From Liolophura sinensis (lineage: Eukaryota > Mollusca > Polyplacophora > Chitonida > Chitonidae), in NCBI RefSeq assembly GCF_032854445.1, contig NC_088303.1, forward strand, positions 14,329,501-14,393,500: a stretch of DNA of 64,000 nucleotides, written 5' to 3'. The notes under the pieces were generated by a model. The model made no database searches, had not been told where the DNA came from, and saw only the letters and a list, made by a program, of their open reading frames with translations. The translations under genes were made by a program, and so were the position numbers. Positions 1 to 13,278 of the stretch are shown here, piece after piece. Each line of letters opens with the position of its first letter. Position 1 is the first letter of the stretch.

Positions 1-1718
1 TGGTCCATGGCCCATTCAGCATTTCAACACGTGCTGGGAACTTATTAAAAAAATGGCAGGATTATAAAGTTGAATTAAAATGCAGACAATTTCAAGCCAA
101 GAGCTTTACAACAATTTCCAACATTGTTTCAATGTATTAAAGCCTCACACCATGGTAGCATACACGTAGGTACAGTGTTGGGGTGTGGAAATTGGACAGT
201 AATTCATTCGCAATTCCAGTAATAGATCAGCAGTTACTCATAAAATATTACGGAGAACTTAGCAGGATTATAACCACCATGGATTTTAATGAAACTGGAA
301 TCATGGTCCACTTCCTTTTCTAAGTGTTTTCTGGTACAGTAAGCATTTGTGACAAGGACTGAACAAAAAGGTTCGCACCAGTATGGAATAAGCTTCTTTG
401 TGAAAGCTTTTAGTAGAGTTTAAACTACAGCCATAGTACCTATAGTATACGTATACTAGGCCGATAATGAACGGTGCTGGTCTGCTAAAAGTCAGCTCCT
501 TCGTCCAGTTTTTGTTTTGTTTTTTTGTTGTTGCACTGGTACTTCAGCAAACATTGATTAATGACTGATCACAGAGGAGAAAAGGCTAGCCCTTTGGGCA
601 GTCATGCGTGACGGGTAGCAGGCACAGCTATACAGCCGGTAGGTTGGGTAAGGGAGCTTAGTTTGTGTAAAAACCAATCAGCCTCCCCTTTTGGCGGCAT
701 TCTCAGATGTTTAAATACCTTGACATTGGGGGTGGGAAGTGTCCGAATTTCTAGTGTGCCCAAAATTCTAGAGGAATTACAGTAAACCATCAGCTGTCAC
801 AAGCAACTGACAAACTTTCCCACATGTGACCCACAGGAATTTTCACTGCAAGAGTGAGCTCAATATGCAAGTGATCTTAACCATTAGTCTTCCCATCAAA
901 AATCAAACCATGGGAAGTCGATATATCACTGACAAGGGTTGAGAAAACAGACTTCTGGCATGTTGTTCCCTGGGCCAGGATTGATTTCTCTGCCCTTGGG
1001 AATGATTTCATATAACCTACCTGGTCACCTGACTGGGAAGATATGTCCTAGCAAAGAAAGCAGCCTCTGGTAGTCTGCCTGTGTTAATAAGGACCTCTAA
1101 ACACTCCTCCAGCCTAAAACAGCAACAACAGATTAGCCCTAATAATCCTTTCTTTCCTCCTGGTCATTGTAATGCAGTTAATTTACATACTTCTGAAGTT
1201 GTCAGAAGTTGAACTGAAGACTATTTCACTTACATATATCAGTTTGGTGCTTCATGGAAACCAGGAAAACTGAATCACCTGATAATAAATCCAGTATTAA
1301 CTTTTGTCTCTAATTTCAGTTTATCTTACAATTTTATTCAATACAGAATTTCCCCTTTAATATGCAATAGAGTGCTAGGGTGGTATAATGCACTTTTTGT
1401 CCTTAATGAAACAAGGTCAATAAACTGTTTGAAACTAAAGAGAATATTAATTAAAAAGAGTCATGATATAGGTTTGATAAGTATACAAAAGTGGAATATT
1501 AAAGTTTTAGTAGCAGTAAAATTACAAGGGAAAATTGTAAAACAACCTTCCCTGAGAAATGTTAAATTAGCCTATGCAACACAAAAGCTACACTGGTTGC
1601 CCAGTGATGCTGATGATGATGTTAACTATTTGAGTTTAAATATGGTGACAGTCTGAAGCTTCATTTCTCATATCACATGTAACATTTATAGCCAGAGCAA
1701 CTACCACTAACAACTTAC
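1..1718 (-). other. Intronic DNA of COPB2 (left edge)
   Basis: No further COPB2 coding exon was found to the left of the exon ending at 1719. The expected next segment, resembling VDACLELLIRTGRLPEAAFL in the family, is absent from all frames here. The stretch is AT-rich single-copy-looking DNA, so the intron is at least 1.7 kb long. I see no repeat element or RNA gene I can name. Confidence 0.6.
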
Positions 1719-4700
1719 CTTCCCAGAGAGAAATACGAGGCAAAAGCTACGTTATTTTGTCCTGCCTTCTCGGCTGTGACTCCCAGCTTGTGGACCATCT
1801 CGGCATTAGCAGCTGAGCTGGCAAGTAGTAGGAGACCACCAAAGTCCTGGGCCTGATGTAAACACTCCTGAGCCAGTCCCATCTCACACTTACTTATGGC
1901 TAACTCAGCCAGTAACTTCCACTTCTGTTCAGACTGCCACAACAACAACGCATATGTTACGGTTTGCTCATTTAATAGATTTCTGCCTTCACATCTCACA
2001 CAACTTAAATTACCATGAAAACAATGCAGACTGGGTGTTTTTTTTACACATGTATTTATAAGTTTGTGAAGTCATTTACCAATACATCACCGGTCACCAT
2101 TACACCGATCAATTAACATAAACGTTTTTTACTATGAATATATACACGAGTCAAGTACAGGTATGTCACAAGCCTTTATGTGATGATAAAAATAATCTTG
2201 GAAATAAATTCATTCCCACTACAATGCAAATAATATATTGGGCACAAATGCAGTTGTAGCTGACGTTTGGAAGCAGATTGAAACTCAAATACTGTCAACA
2301 TCACAGCCTACACAGACTTACCGTAAATCTTCAACTTTTTTAACCACTAAAGCATTTAAGTGGAATTTATGCATACCATTATTACGAAAATGACACTAAA
2401 AATAATTTACTAGTGTCACTTAAGATGCAAGCTTCATAAAACTTCGGCAAATTAATGCTCTATATCCCATAATTTTCTCAGAATGTTTCAAAATATTGGT
2501 TGCAATGGTGGTTGAAAAGGGTGAAGAATTAGGTAGCCATAAATGGTAATTTTAGAATACTTCCTAAAAGAAAACCTTAACCTTATCTAATCTTACCTCA
2601 GCTTCCTGGGCCAGGGTATAGCAAGTCTTCAGATCGCCCAACTGTAAGGACAACTCAAACTTGTGCTCTGGATCACACGTCACTGCCAATGCCTGCGACC
2701 TGAAACCCTGCAAAGAACACACATTCAGTTATAGGAAGAGACAATTTTTTTTTCACTGTCAATTTGCACAGCTGTTAGTTGTTGTACTGCAGGGAATAAA
2801 TCACAATTAAAGCTGGATGGAGTTAGTTGTACAGAAACCAAGCCAAAGGCTTGATTCCCGCCAACAAAAATTTTAATGTCATTTCTGCATCTTAATTATC
2901 TGATTTTGGAGATGAACATATAATGGCAAATCAGTAGGAATCAGCCATAATATAATTTTACTACCATGTTTTATGAGTAATCAAGGAGATGTATTAGCCA
3001 CGAGTTGATATACACAACCAGGAATGGATTTTTTTTCTGTGAAGTGTAGAAATTTGATTTTTAAACTTTCTAATCAGGCCATCAAGAGAAGTAAGCTCTA
3101 CCATGTATATCAATAGCCAAGGCACTGAGAAATGCTGCATGTCTTAATATGAATACATCACTAACCTGTTTTTCAAGGAAATGAGCAACTCTTGTTCGCT
3201 GCTCCCTGGGGATTGTGGGAAGGACTTTGTCTGCTGTTTCAAAGTCTCGCCTCATGACAGCTGTCTGATATTCGAGTACGGAGAGCAGAAGAGAGAAGCT
3301 GACCACATTCAACTCTTTATCTCCTAAATACAATCGATTTTCTTTGGGAATATAGCCTAGTAAATACATCACTCTGTAGGAGAGAAGAATGATAATGAAT
3401 TGTCAGTACATGCATATCACTTGCATATGCATAATACATACAGCATGTAGGCAGGGCCTAATGTCTGGTGTCTTCAGCAGTGCATTTCAATAAGGCAGTA
3501 TTAGAAATGTCGGTGCTGAGAAAGATCTACAAGGTGTGAAATGTTGAAGGCAATTGTGCAATACTAAAAGCAAAGAAATTAACAAACAAAACCAACCTGG
3601 TAAGATTATTAAATTATATCTGTTGGTCCAGATGTGCAGTACTTAAAATTTTATGGGAAATCAAACTGAAATAACATAACTGCAGAAAAATTTACTAGTA
3701 ACTGATTATCCTACAAATTTTCCTTTTTATTCATTTATTTAACAGGGGCCTCCGTGGCTCAGTCGGTTAGCGCTCTAGCACAGCATAATGACCCAGGAGC
3801 CTCTCACCAATGCGGTCGCTGTGAGTTCAAGTCCAGCTCATGTTGGCTTCCTCTCTGGCTGTACATGGGAAGGTCTGTCAGCAACTTGCATATGGTTGTG
3901 GGTTTCTCCCGGGCTGTGCCCGGTTTCCTCCCACCATAATGCTGGCCGTCGTCGTATAAGTGAAATATTCTTGAGTACGGCGTAAAACACCAATCAAATA
4001 AATAAATAACTTATTTAACAGCTGAGTTTTTTTTTTAATTTAGCCATGGCATAGTAAGAGCAAATTCTGACCTGTCTAAATGAGCTATGGTGACAATCTC
4101 CCCACCCACATAGTAATTCAGCCTGTTAACAGAGTTGGTGTAGATGAAGCAATCTCCCACCCAGATCCCGGTCTTCACTGACTCCTCAATTTCACCAACC
4201 GCCTAGAAAACAAGAAAAAATTTACCAGATGTTACTTAGATGCATCTCAGGTACAAAATTTGTAACTTTGTCATTTTAAATTATTTATCTGATTGGTGCT
4301 AAAAAGCCATGAATAAGAATTTTTCACTTTTATAAAACTAGACTTCCTGGAGTAACCCACCAACCTTTGCCAGGTACCTGATAACTCTCAACTAAAGTGA
4401 GAGCTGGTTTTGAACATGTGACCTCACTGGTGTTGATAGTCACAGCATTCCAGTTCTTTAATCATCTAAGCCAACAAAGGCAGCCTTTATTATCTGAGCT
4501 ACAACATTTAAAACTATAATAAAAAGTACAAATCAAAACTCGAAAACTATATGTGTATAGTCAGAGCAACCTGAGGGATAATGGACTGATCCCACACGCC
4601 TGATGTTCCATCACCCCTTCTTTTAACAATGTTAATTTTCATTCCATTCTCAGTGAAAATAACCATCACGCCATAGGATCCAATATTGGTCAAATGTGTG

Positions 4701-7700
4701 TTCTTGACTGACAGTAAGGAAAGGTCTATGGAATCCTGGAAACAATGAAGACTAACTCAATCAGGCTCAGTCATACATTTCTCCTCTGAATTTCGATAGC
4801 CTTTGTGAACTGCAACTGTGAATATGAAAAATGCAAAGGGGAACAATGTGTGAACAAGCTCAACCAATCTTACCTCAAAGGCCTCCTCAATGCCATCTTC
4901 CGTCACTTCAGTTCGTGTCTCCTTTGCTCGCTCCACAGCCTCTGCGTTGTATTTCAATATGAAGAATGACTCGTCTGTTGTTATACACACCAGTTCACCA
5001 CTCTCACTCCAGAATATCTACACAAGGGAGACAACCCATCGTTAGCTTATTCAGTACTAAAATCCCACTGAAAAGTGCAGTGTTAAAAAAAATAATAATT
5101 CAAGGTTTCATGGATCTAGACCCTTGCTATAGATCTATCTTCATGCCCAAGTTCTTTGCGTCTTTACATGAACATACCACAAGAGGGTTGATTAAAGTTC
5201 ATATAATGTCACATAGTGATTTCAACTATGAATGAGATTCGTTTTTAACCAAGGATTTGAGCCAAACTTAAAACATTCATGTTTAGCTCAAAACCTCCTG
5301 TTTATATGAAAACTATTAAGGTTTTAGGGGTGTGTTTTCAACAATGTTGAGCAAAACCCCATAAATTTAAAGAGTGATTTTAACGCTAATCAGTGTGTTT
5401 TCCATCCAGGAAGTACAGTGACCTTTTCTCAAACCTGATCATTAGCTCACAACCTGAGGCTGGAGTCAAAGCCCTTACGTTTTTGGGTGTGATTTCAATC
5501 CGTCTGATAAGATCTGTTGTGTCCCATTCATAGAAGGCCAGGCCACTCACTCCAGACCTCACACCCAACATACAGCCTCCATAGATGCCTGAAAAGAGGA
5601 AAAAGCCATCATAGATTTTGAACAACTTAAATGCTCAAGAAACAAGCATATTACCATTTATCTATAGCTGAAAGGGAAAGAAAAAAAAGCATTTCCTTAA
5701 GACTGCAATTCAGAGAAAATAATGTATGTACATCTACCCATCTTGATGCGAACACAACCTGCAAAATCAAACGTGAACACCAAAATGAAAACCTTTAAGG
5801 CAGTAACACTTACATGTATGTTATATCTTGACATGGTATAGGATTTGCATGTTCAAATATCATGTTCTTCATCTGAACCAAGGTACATGTGTGTGTTTCT
5901 ACCAGCATTAAATCTGCTAGACACAAAAAGGGTGAATTATTACCTTCAGCTCCAAAATCTGGTTTGAATGATTTCTGCTCTTTAAAGTTTTTGAAGATTT
6001 TCACGACACTGCTGCTTTCTCTAATAGCATAGACAGAGGCGTCGGTGCTCCAGACAAACTCCTGAGCAGAGCCGAAGCTCTTGTTCCTGAGGGCCATGGC
6101 TGTGTAGATGATGTACTCTCCATCTCCACACACTACTACAAACCTGAAACACAGGGGAGAGAACTCTACAGCACAGACACGTGCAACAGGAACATCAGAT
6201 ATCACTATGGGTTTTACCGTTTTGTAATATTTCAAAGATTTTATTGTGTGCTACAAAGTGAGAAATATGTATACATGTAGCTTAACAGAGGGACAAACTA
6301 TATGCTGCCACATATGCCTCATATGCTGTTAGGGTTCTCGGCCCAGTTGTTCTGAAGGGCATTAGCAGTTAAAACCAGTACTAACTTTAGTCTGAACTGA
6401 AGATCAATTAGTTTTGCATTAGGATGTATGTCGTATTATAATTTAAGTCTCACTCAACTCTAATGCACTTTTGACACAGCCTTGCAGGGTTGTGTATTAG
6501 GTCTGATGACAGACCTGAAGATTGTATGCTATGACCCTTGTGCTACCTGCATTGTAACACTTTTATCACAAGGCACCGTACAGTTTTTCAGAAGATGGGG
6601 CTTAAAAGCAAAGAAATATTAGAGTAAAGTAAGCATCAGAAAAAAGATCATTAAATGTTTATTTTCAGATATGCTTTTCGCTGAATTAAATTTAGTCAAT
6701 TGTTAAAGATTGTAAGATGGACTTTCAGTATTGTATAGATAATACATGTACATGTCATCTATTATGTCACACTGAGTTTCTCCATCCCTGAAACAGGAAT
6801 TTAATGCCAGCTTTATACCAGTCAATTTCACTTTATTTGGACCTGAACAAATAGGTATACTGAAAGTTGTGTGACATCACAGATCAAAATACATTTGCCT
6901 GCATGTAAATAAGTTAAAAAAAAAAAAGGAAAAAAAATTTGAGGAGTCTTTTGGTAGATACTTCGTATTTAATGTCTCCTTCCGGCACATCAGTCATGTA
7001 AAGCGAAATCATGCTTTACAGCAGGATTTGCAGGTTACCGGACAGACACGTGTTCATGTGCCAGTCCTATCATTTTGAATTAAATTCACGTTGAGAATTA
7101 CATGAAATATATCCCTGTCTTTCTCTTTACACATCAGCCATAGCTTTCTCACCTGCCATTTGGGTTGTGGGCTATGGTTTGAGGATATATCTCACAACTC
7201 CCCATGTCTTTGATGGCCAGAGGTAGACGTTCTCCATCCTTCACCTCTTGATCACCGATAGCTTTGATATTTGCCTGTTGGATTTCAGCGTGCTTTGCCC
7301 AGATAATCTTGCCACTCATGTCCATGGACATTGCAGGTTCCTCACGACCAAGCTGGGATGAAGAATGTGGAACATATCATTACTTCAATGTAACTTCCAT
7401 TTTGGGAACTATAAATTGCATACAGATACACACATACACAAAACCTCCAGGTAAAATTTCACTTCAGCATTTATTCCCCATTACACTGGTACTGGTTAAA
7501 TAAATTTACAGTATTTAAATTTTTACTTGCTAAATATTCCATATTCCCCTGGCTGTACCATCTATTATTTATTTGTTTATTTGATTGGTGTCCTGCGACA
7601 CACTCAAGAATATTTCACATATACGGCGACAGACAACTTAATGGTGGGGTTCTAAGTCACATGCACATGTTTTAAACAAGTTCTAACTGGTTCAGCTCTG

Positions 7701-10700
7701 CAGCTCTTAAACTATAGTGTAAAACACCAATAAAATATTTATTGTTTGATTTATGTCTAACACAGAGCTCAATAATTTTTACTTAAATGATGGCTGCCCA
7801 GGTCATAGGTGGATAAAACCAGAGTTCCTGAATTAAGCCACTGACTTTTGCCATCAACAAAATGAATAATCAGGTAAATATTAAATACTCTCATGTAAAG
7901 GTCTGCTATCATCGACTTTCCCTTACCTTTACAATAATGCTGCCCTCATCATAGCCCAAGGCCACATTGTTGGAACCTTTCTGACAAGCAATTGCCCAGA
8001 CTCTCTCCAGCCCGTAGTTCAGAGTACTTTCCAACCTGTATGTGTTGGCATGCCATATCCTCACGGTTCCTGAAAGTGGAAAAGCCACAGCATGGTTTAT
8101 ATATGTACAGTCTTGAAACCGGAGCTGACCAGATACCTTGAAAATTTGGTGTGATAACAAACCCCAGAAAATGTACAACTTAATATTGATTAATGGTGTG
8201 GAGGTTAGCAATATGTTAAAACAAATATTCAAATATCAGCTGCAAAAAAGGTAGAATAGGGTACCAGTAGATTTTCCTCTCACAAAAGGTGGCGCTAGTG
8301 TCAATTAGAACATGCACGTCACAAGTCTTTTGTTACGCTTTTGTTGTTGCGGTTTTTTCTGTAACTTATTTGGTCTTATCAATATTGCTGCTGTGTATAA
8401 AACCACATGGCCTTTGAAATATTTACTTTTCATCACAATGTGATGTACAATATTTATTTAGCTTGAAATCTGTCCAACAAAATGCATTTTTGGATGCAAA
8501 CAAAGCTCATAAAATATCACTTTTGGCACTGAAGCTTTCATTCTCCCACTAGGATACAACCCGGACTTCTAAACAAACCTCAAAACACTTTATGATATCA
8601 ACAGATCATTTTGTCATGGATGAAATGTTTGGTCAAATACAATGACCCTACTAACTTACCATCCTCTGATCCAGTCATAATGATGGGCAACTCTGGGTGA
8701 AATGACACAGCTGAGACGTTCTGAGCATGACCCTCTAGAGTCTGTACACAAGTTTTATTCTGGGAAGAAAGAACAAGAGATGACAATAAAGCCAATGCTA
8801 CCGTGTACTGCTGAACTACATACCTGCAAGAAGCAAAGGCCTTATAATCAGACCGAGGCACAGAGAACCTTCTAATACATGTACCATAATATGTAGATAC
8901 AGATAATATAGATACAGATAACATTTATTTAATTATAAAACAGACAAACTTTCAACTTTCATTTTTAATTTCAAGTGAGTGAAGCTGTAAACCATTTGAA
9001 TCATGAAAAGGCCTAACGTTTTAACAATCCAAAACAATTAACGAGACACAGAGGAAACATCAATTTCACTAGCTGCTTGGAGATCCAAAATTCTTGTGTG
9101 CAGATATCAGGTACTGACATTTGAGCTCATTAGTGTTGACTTGTTTTATCTGCAAGGTTTACCTGATAATCCCATATCTTCACCAATCGGTCATCAGCTC
9201 CAGAGATCAGGTACGGCTTATCTCCACCAGTGTAATAATCCACACAGTTCACTCCTTTTTCGTGTCCCTCTAGTGTGAAATTTGGTGTTGGAGAGCCTAG
9301 CTGCCAAACCTGTGCATAAAAGTAAAGGTAACACAATTTTAAAGCAGACTGCTCAAACAATATTCAGTTTCAGTAAGACATATTTCATTCGCAAATCTGT
9401 TGAGTGTGCACCTCTTATGATATGTTTTCAATGTGATGTGAAATCACTGCAAAGATGGTTTCTATATCACCTACAATTAGAATAGGCATATTGGGATCTA
9501 GGGCACTTACTTTGACTGTTCTGTCCAAGGAGGCACTAGCAAATGTATTGTTATCTTTAGGGTTGATGACGATCTGCATAACGTAATGGGCGTGGCCTTC
9601 AAACACTTGAGTACACGACCATTTCTTGTCCCAATCCCACAATTTGATTAACATATCATCTGGAAACAGACACGAAAATAAAAGTAAAATAATGTAGACA
9701 ACCCTAACATAGCCATGTTAGATTAAAATCTCAGCCACAATGTGAAGGCTTAGAAGATTCTCTCTTTCCTTTCTTCATCAAAATCAGTAGAGGGGTAAAA
9801 CTGGTACAGTTAATTTAACACGAATCTTTTCATAATAAGAGAAAATTATTTTTCTCAAGTTTCTCCTTCCCGTTACACGTATTCACAAAACTTGACATCA
9901 GCATGCGCATGGACTGGGCTAATTCTACTCTTCATAGTACAGAACTTAGTATGAACTTGACATAGTGTAACCATTGCAACAACTTTGTAATCTCCCTCAT
10001 GTCAATGGGCAGGAATTCATCAACAGAACCGGCATGACCGTGGCAGTCTACACATCTCGTAAATCAAGGGCAGGGTGAAGTCAGTATAGTACTCACCACT
10101 GCTGGTCAAAATGAAAGGTTGTGTTGGGTGAACAGCAATACATCTCAGGTAGTCTGAGTGAGCCTCGAACTGATGTACCCTCTCCAAGGTATTGTAATTG
10201 AAAATCCTAATTTGCATATCATCCTGAAAACATACAGAATATGCTTGTACTTAATCTGTCTTCAGAAATATCTATCTCCGTCTTAACCCCTAATCCTACC
10301 AGCCATGATCAGTGTATGCTTTAAGTAAGGTTGCAGAAACAACAAGGGTTATAGAAGACACCATGCAAAGCTTAGTATTTATGTTCATGTAATTATGGTG
10401 TCAGCTCAAAGTGGTATAGCTTAATCTTGATATGACACTTATGGTATGGTAGGTTTCTTTTTTTCATTTTAACCCAAGTTTCCAGTCATGTATCCTACAT
10501 GTATGTAAAAGATTTCAATATTCTTTGGAATTTTCGTTTTTTATCTTTAACTTTAGATGATCACTCAAAAAGATCTAAGATGAATATTTACCCTGTAAGA
10601 CTTTTTTCTTTAGTTTCAATAGTAAATTATACACCTAGACAATACAACTTTGAAAATGCTCTGATTTTACTTTAGAATTTTAAGACAAAGTTTGACAGTA

Positions 10701-13219
10701 TTTTTGAAAGCAGCAGTTTTTTAGCTTTCAAAAAATATATATATGCACAAGTAACTGTACCATCAATTTGGGTTACACAAGGCAAAATGAAGAATTTTGA
10801 TCAAGAGGGGTTCTAGCAGCCTGAAACAGAAAACTGGTTCAATGTTCAGTCATATGTGTATAAATATTTCATATTTGGTGTAATCTGTAGGGGATGTTTA
10901 CACATGTCGATGACACTTACAACGAACAAAAACTCACACAAAAAATGTGTAACCAACATGATTAACTTACTGATCCAGTTATCACCCAGTTTTTGCGGGC
11001 CACAAATTTGGCAGCTCTGACAGGCAGATCACACACTTCAAAGGACTTGATGAGTTGCTGTGATAACAAACATGACATTGAATGACATTAGATTCTTAAG
11101 AAAAATAGAGCATTCATTTACATTTACAGATTGAATCAAACATTATAGGCCACTAAAAAGGCAGTTTAACACAGTCACAGTTTGAGATCTCTATACCACT
11201 ATCAGCACTGTGTGACAGTATATACTTCAGTACTGACAATCTCACCCAATCCTCAGCAAATCTGTCTTCTAGTATTGCCGCTCTCTACCTTGTCTGCAAT
11301 AAAACTTATCTCAGGCACTGCCTATCTCAGTCTAGATGTCCCCAAATGCTCTAGATGCTGGCAAATGTGTTCAACATACTGCGGGTCAAGGCAAAGACAT
11401 GGTACTGGCAAACATATCCCTAAATACTCAAGAAATTGCTAAATGTGTTCCCAAATGCTGTGAGTTTCAGTTTATGTATAATCAGTCACAACCAATGGGT
11501 TCCGAAGCATTACCAGATAAATCCCTTAGAATGACACATATACCAAGGACTGGCACCCCAGTCCCCATGACACATATACCAAGGACTGGCACCCCCAGCC
11601 ATCCAAATTGTCAATGTACACAACAGACGTCATTAAAAACAATAGCAAATACATCCAGACATTGTACACTATTCAGCCATTACCTGAGACTCATGATTCC
11701 ATATGTGAACATTTCCATTGTACAAGCTGGCCAGCATCCATTGCTCTGTTGGGTGAAGGTCCACACATTTCACTCTGTCTGAGCGGGCAGACAGCTTTCG
11801 TTTTATGTCCAGTCTTAAAGGCTGAAAGGGAAGGCAACATATTCATGATCGAAAGCCACCATTTCAGTAAGCTATAAAGTAACTAAACTAATAATCCATT
11901 ATTCATAAGAGACAACTTTACCATGTACAGTATGATAGGCTGATTTTGTGTCTAAATGTGACAATTAAGTTGGGTTACAAACACAAAATATCACAAAATA
12001 TCTCATGGCCTTCACAAGTTTAATGAATGTTACCCAGTGGTACAATACTTGTGAATATAAATATGCCAGCAAAGCCAAAAATATGCTGTCAGCTGAAAAA
12101 TGTCTGCCTTCAAGAAACCCTGCTTTTTTATTATTATTTTCTTTTTTTGGCAAAGACTTAAACAAGAATAGCAAAGACTACTACTTGAAACAAAAAAAAA
12201 ACATGGGCTTAATTTGACACTAACAATCATGTTCTGTTTGTCTCGCTGGTTTCATTTGTGCAGAAAGCTACACATCCTATGTGGTGAGTTTGAATGTAAC
12301 TAAGCTGGGAATTTCACTGTTAATTCAAAAAAGCTATGGCAAGCAGAAGTTAAATCTGTGTTGAATCCCATTTCCTTTACACACTTTCTTGATGGTAAAT
12401 TATGAAGATATCATCACGTCAGCAATTTCAAAACAATTCAAGAATACTGAAGGTTTGATGAATCCATTGCTATAGAATCGCAATCGTGTGAGATTAACAG
12501 GGTTATTATTTTCGGCACTGAAGATTTAATCTGTGTGCACTCAAGTGTGTCCAAAGTTAACTTAGACAACGTAACTCTGGGTCATCCATCTCTACTGTCA
12601 CCCATAAAACACTGTATCCCTTAAAGAAATAAAGCATAGCTTCCAAAGCATACTCATTGATATTGTAACTCTAATAATTTGCTGAAAAATGCACTCTCGA
12701 CTAGAGGTGAAAACTGATAACACACGATATGGGACAGAGGTGTTAGGTGGCAGAACACTGCAAGAAATGTACAAAAATGATGGGCAGTTATTAACACACA
12801 TGTAAGACAACATAGCTGTCACAGGGCAGAGTCAACTCATGGAAGAATCTCCTTTTGGGCGGCCTTAAAGACGGCCCACCTGACAGCCTGACGGCCTGTC
12901 AATTTAGGGTATAAGAACGCAGCAAATCGATATAAAACCACTTCCTGCATGCGTAGATTGACTTAGCCTGTCTATACATGCCTTATATGTTAAAATTGGT
13001 GGATAATATTAAAAACAGATCGTTCACAGAGGAAAACAGACTTAAATGGCCTAGATATTAAGCAGGAATAATATGGCAATTACATATTTGATTTCAGGTA
13101 TAATAATAAATATTAAATAATAGGCATGTATATCATGCAATACCCATCAAATAGTAAATTACAGTTATTAAATATATTCATTATGAACGTTTCCTTATTT
13201 TCGCAATCAAAATTTTACT

Positions 13220-13278
<59 letters not shown>

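Noticed and set aside
3746..3850. Functional tRNA gene at the SINE head
   Set aside because: A and B boxes are present, but the segment does not fold into a full cloverleaf by eye and is followed by the SINE body.
3754..3985. Two overlapping plus-strand frames at 3.8 kb and their counterparts at 26 kb
   Set aside because: They are translations of the SINE body and recur in both copies.
12005..12230. Short overlapping frames in COPB2 intron 1
   Set aside because: They are AT-rich with no splice context or conserved motif, and frames occur on both strands at once.
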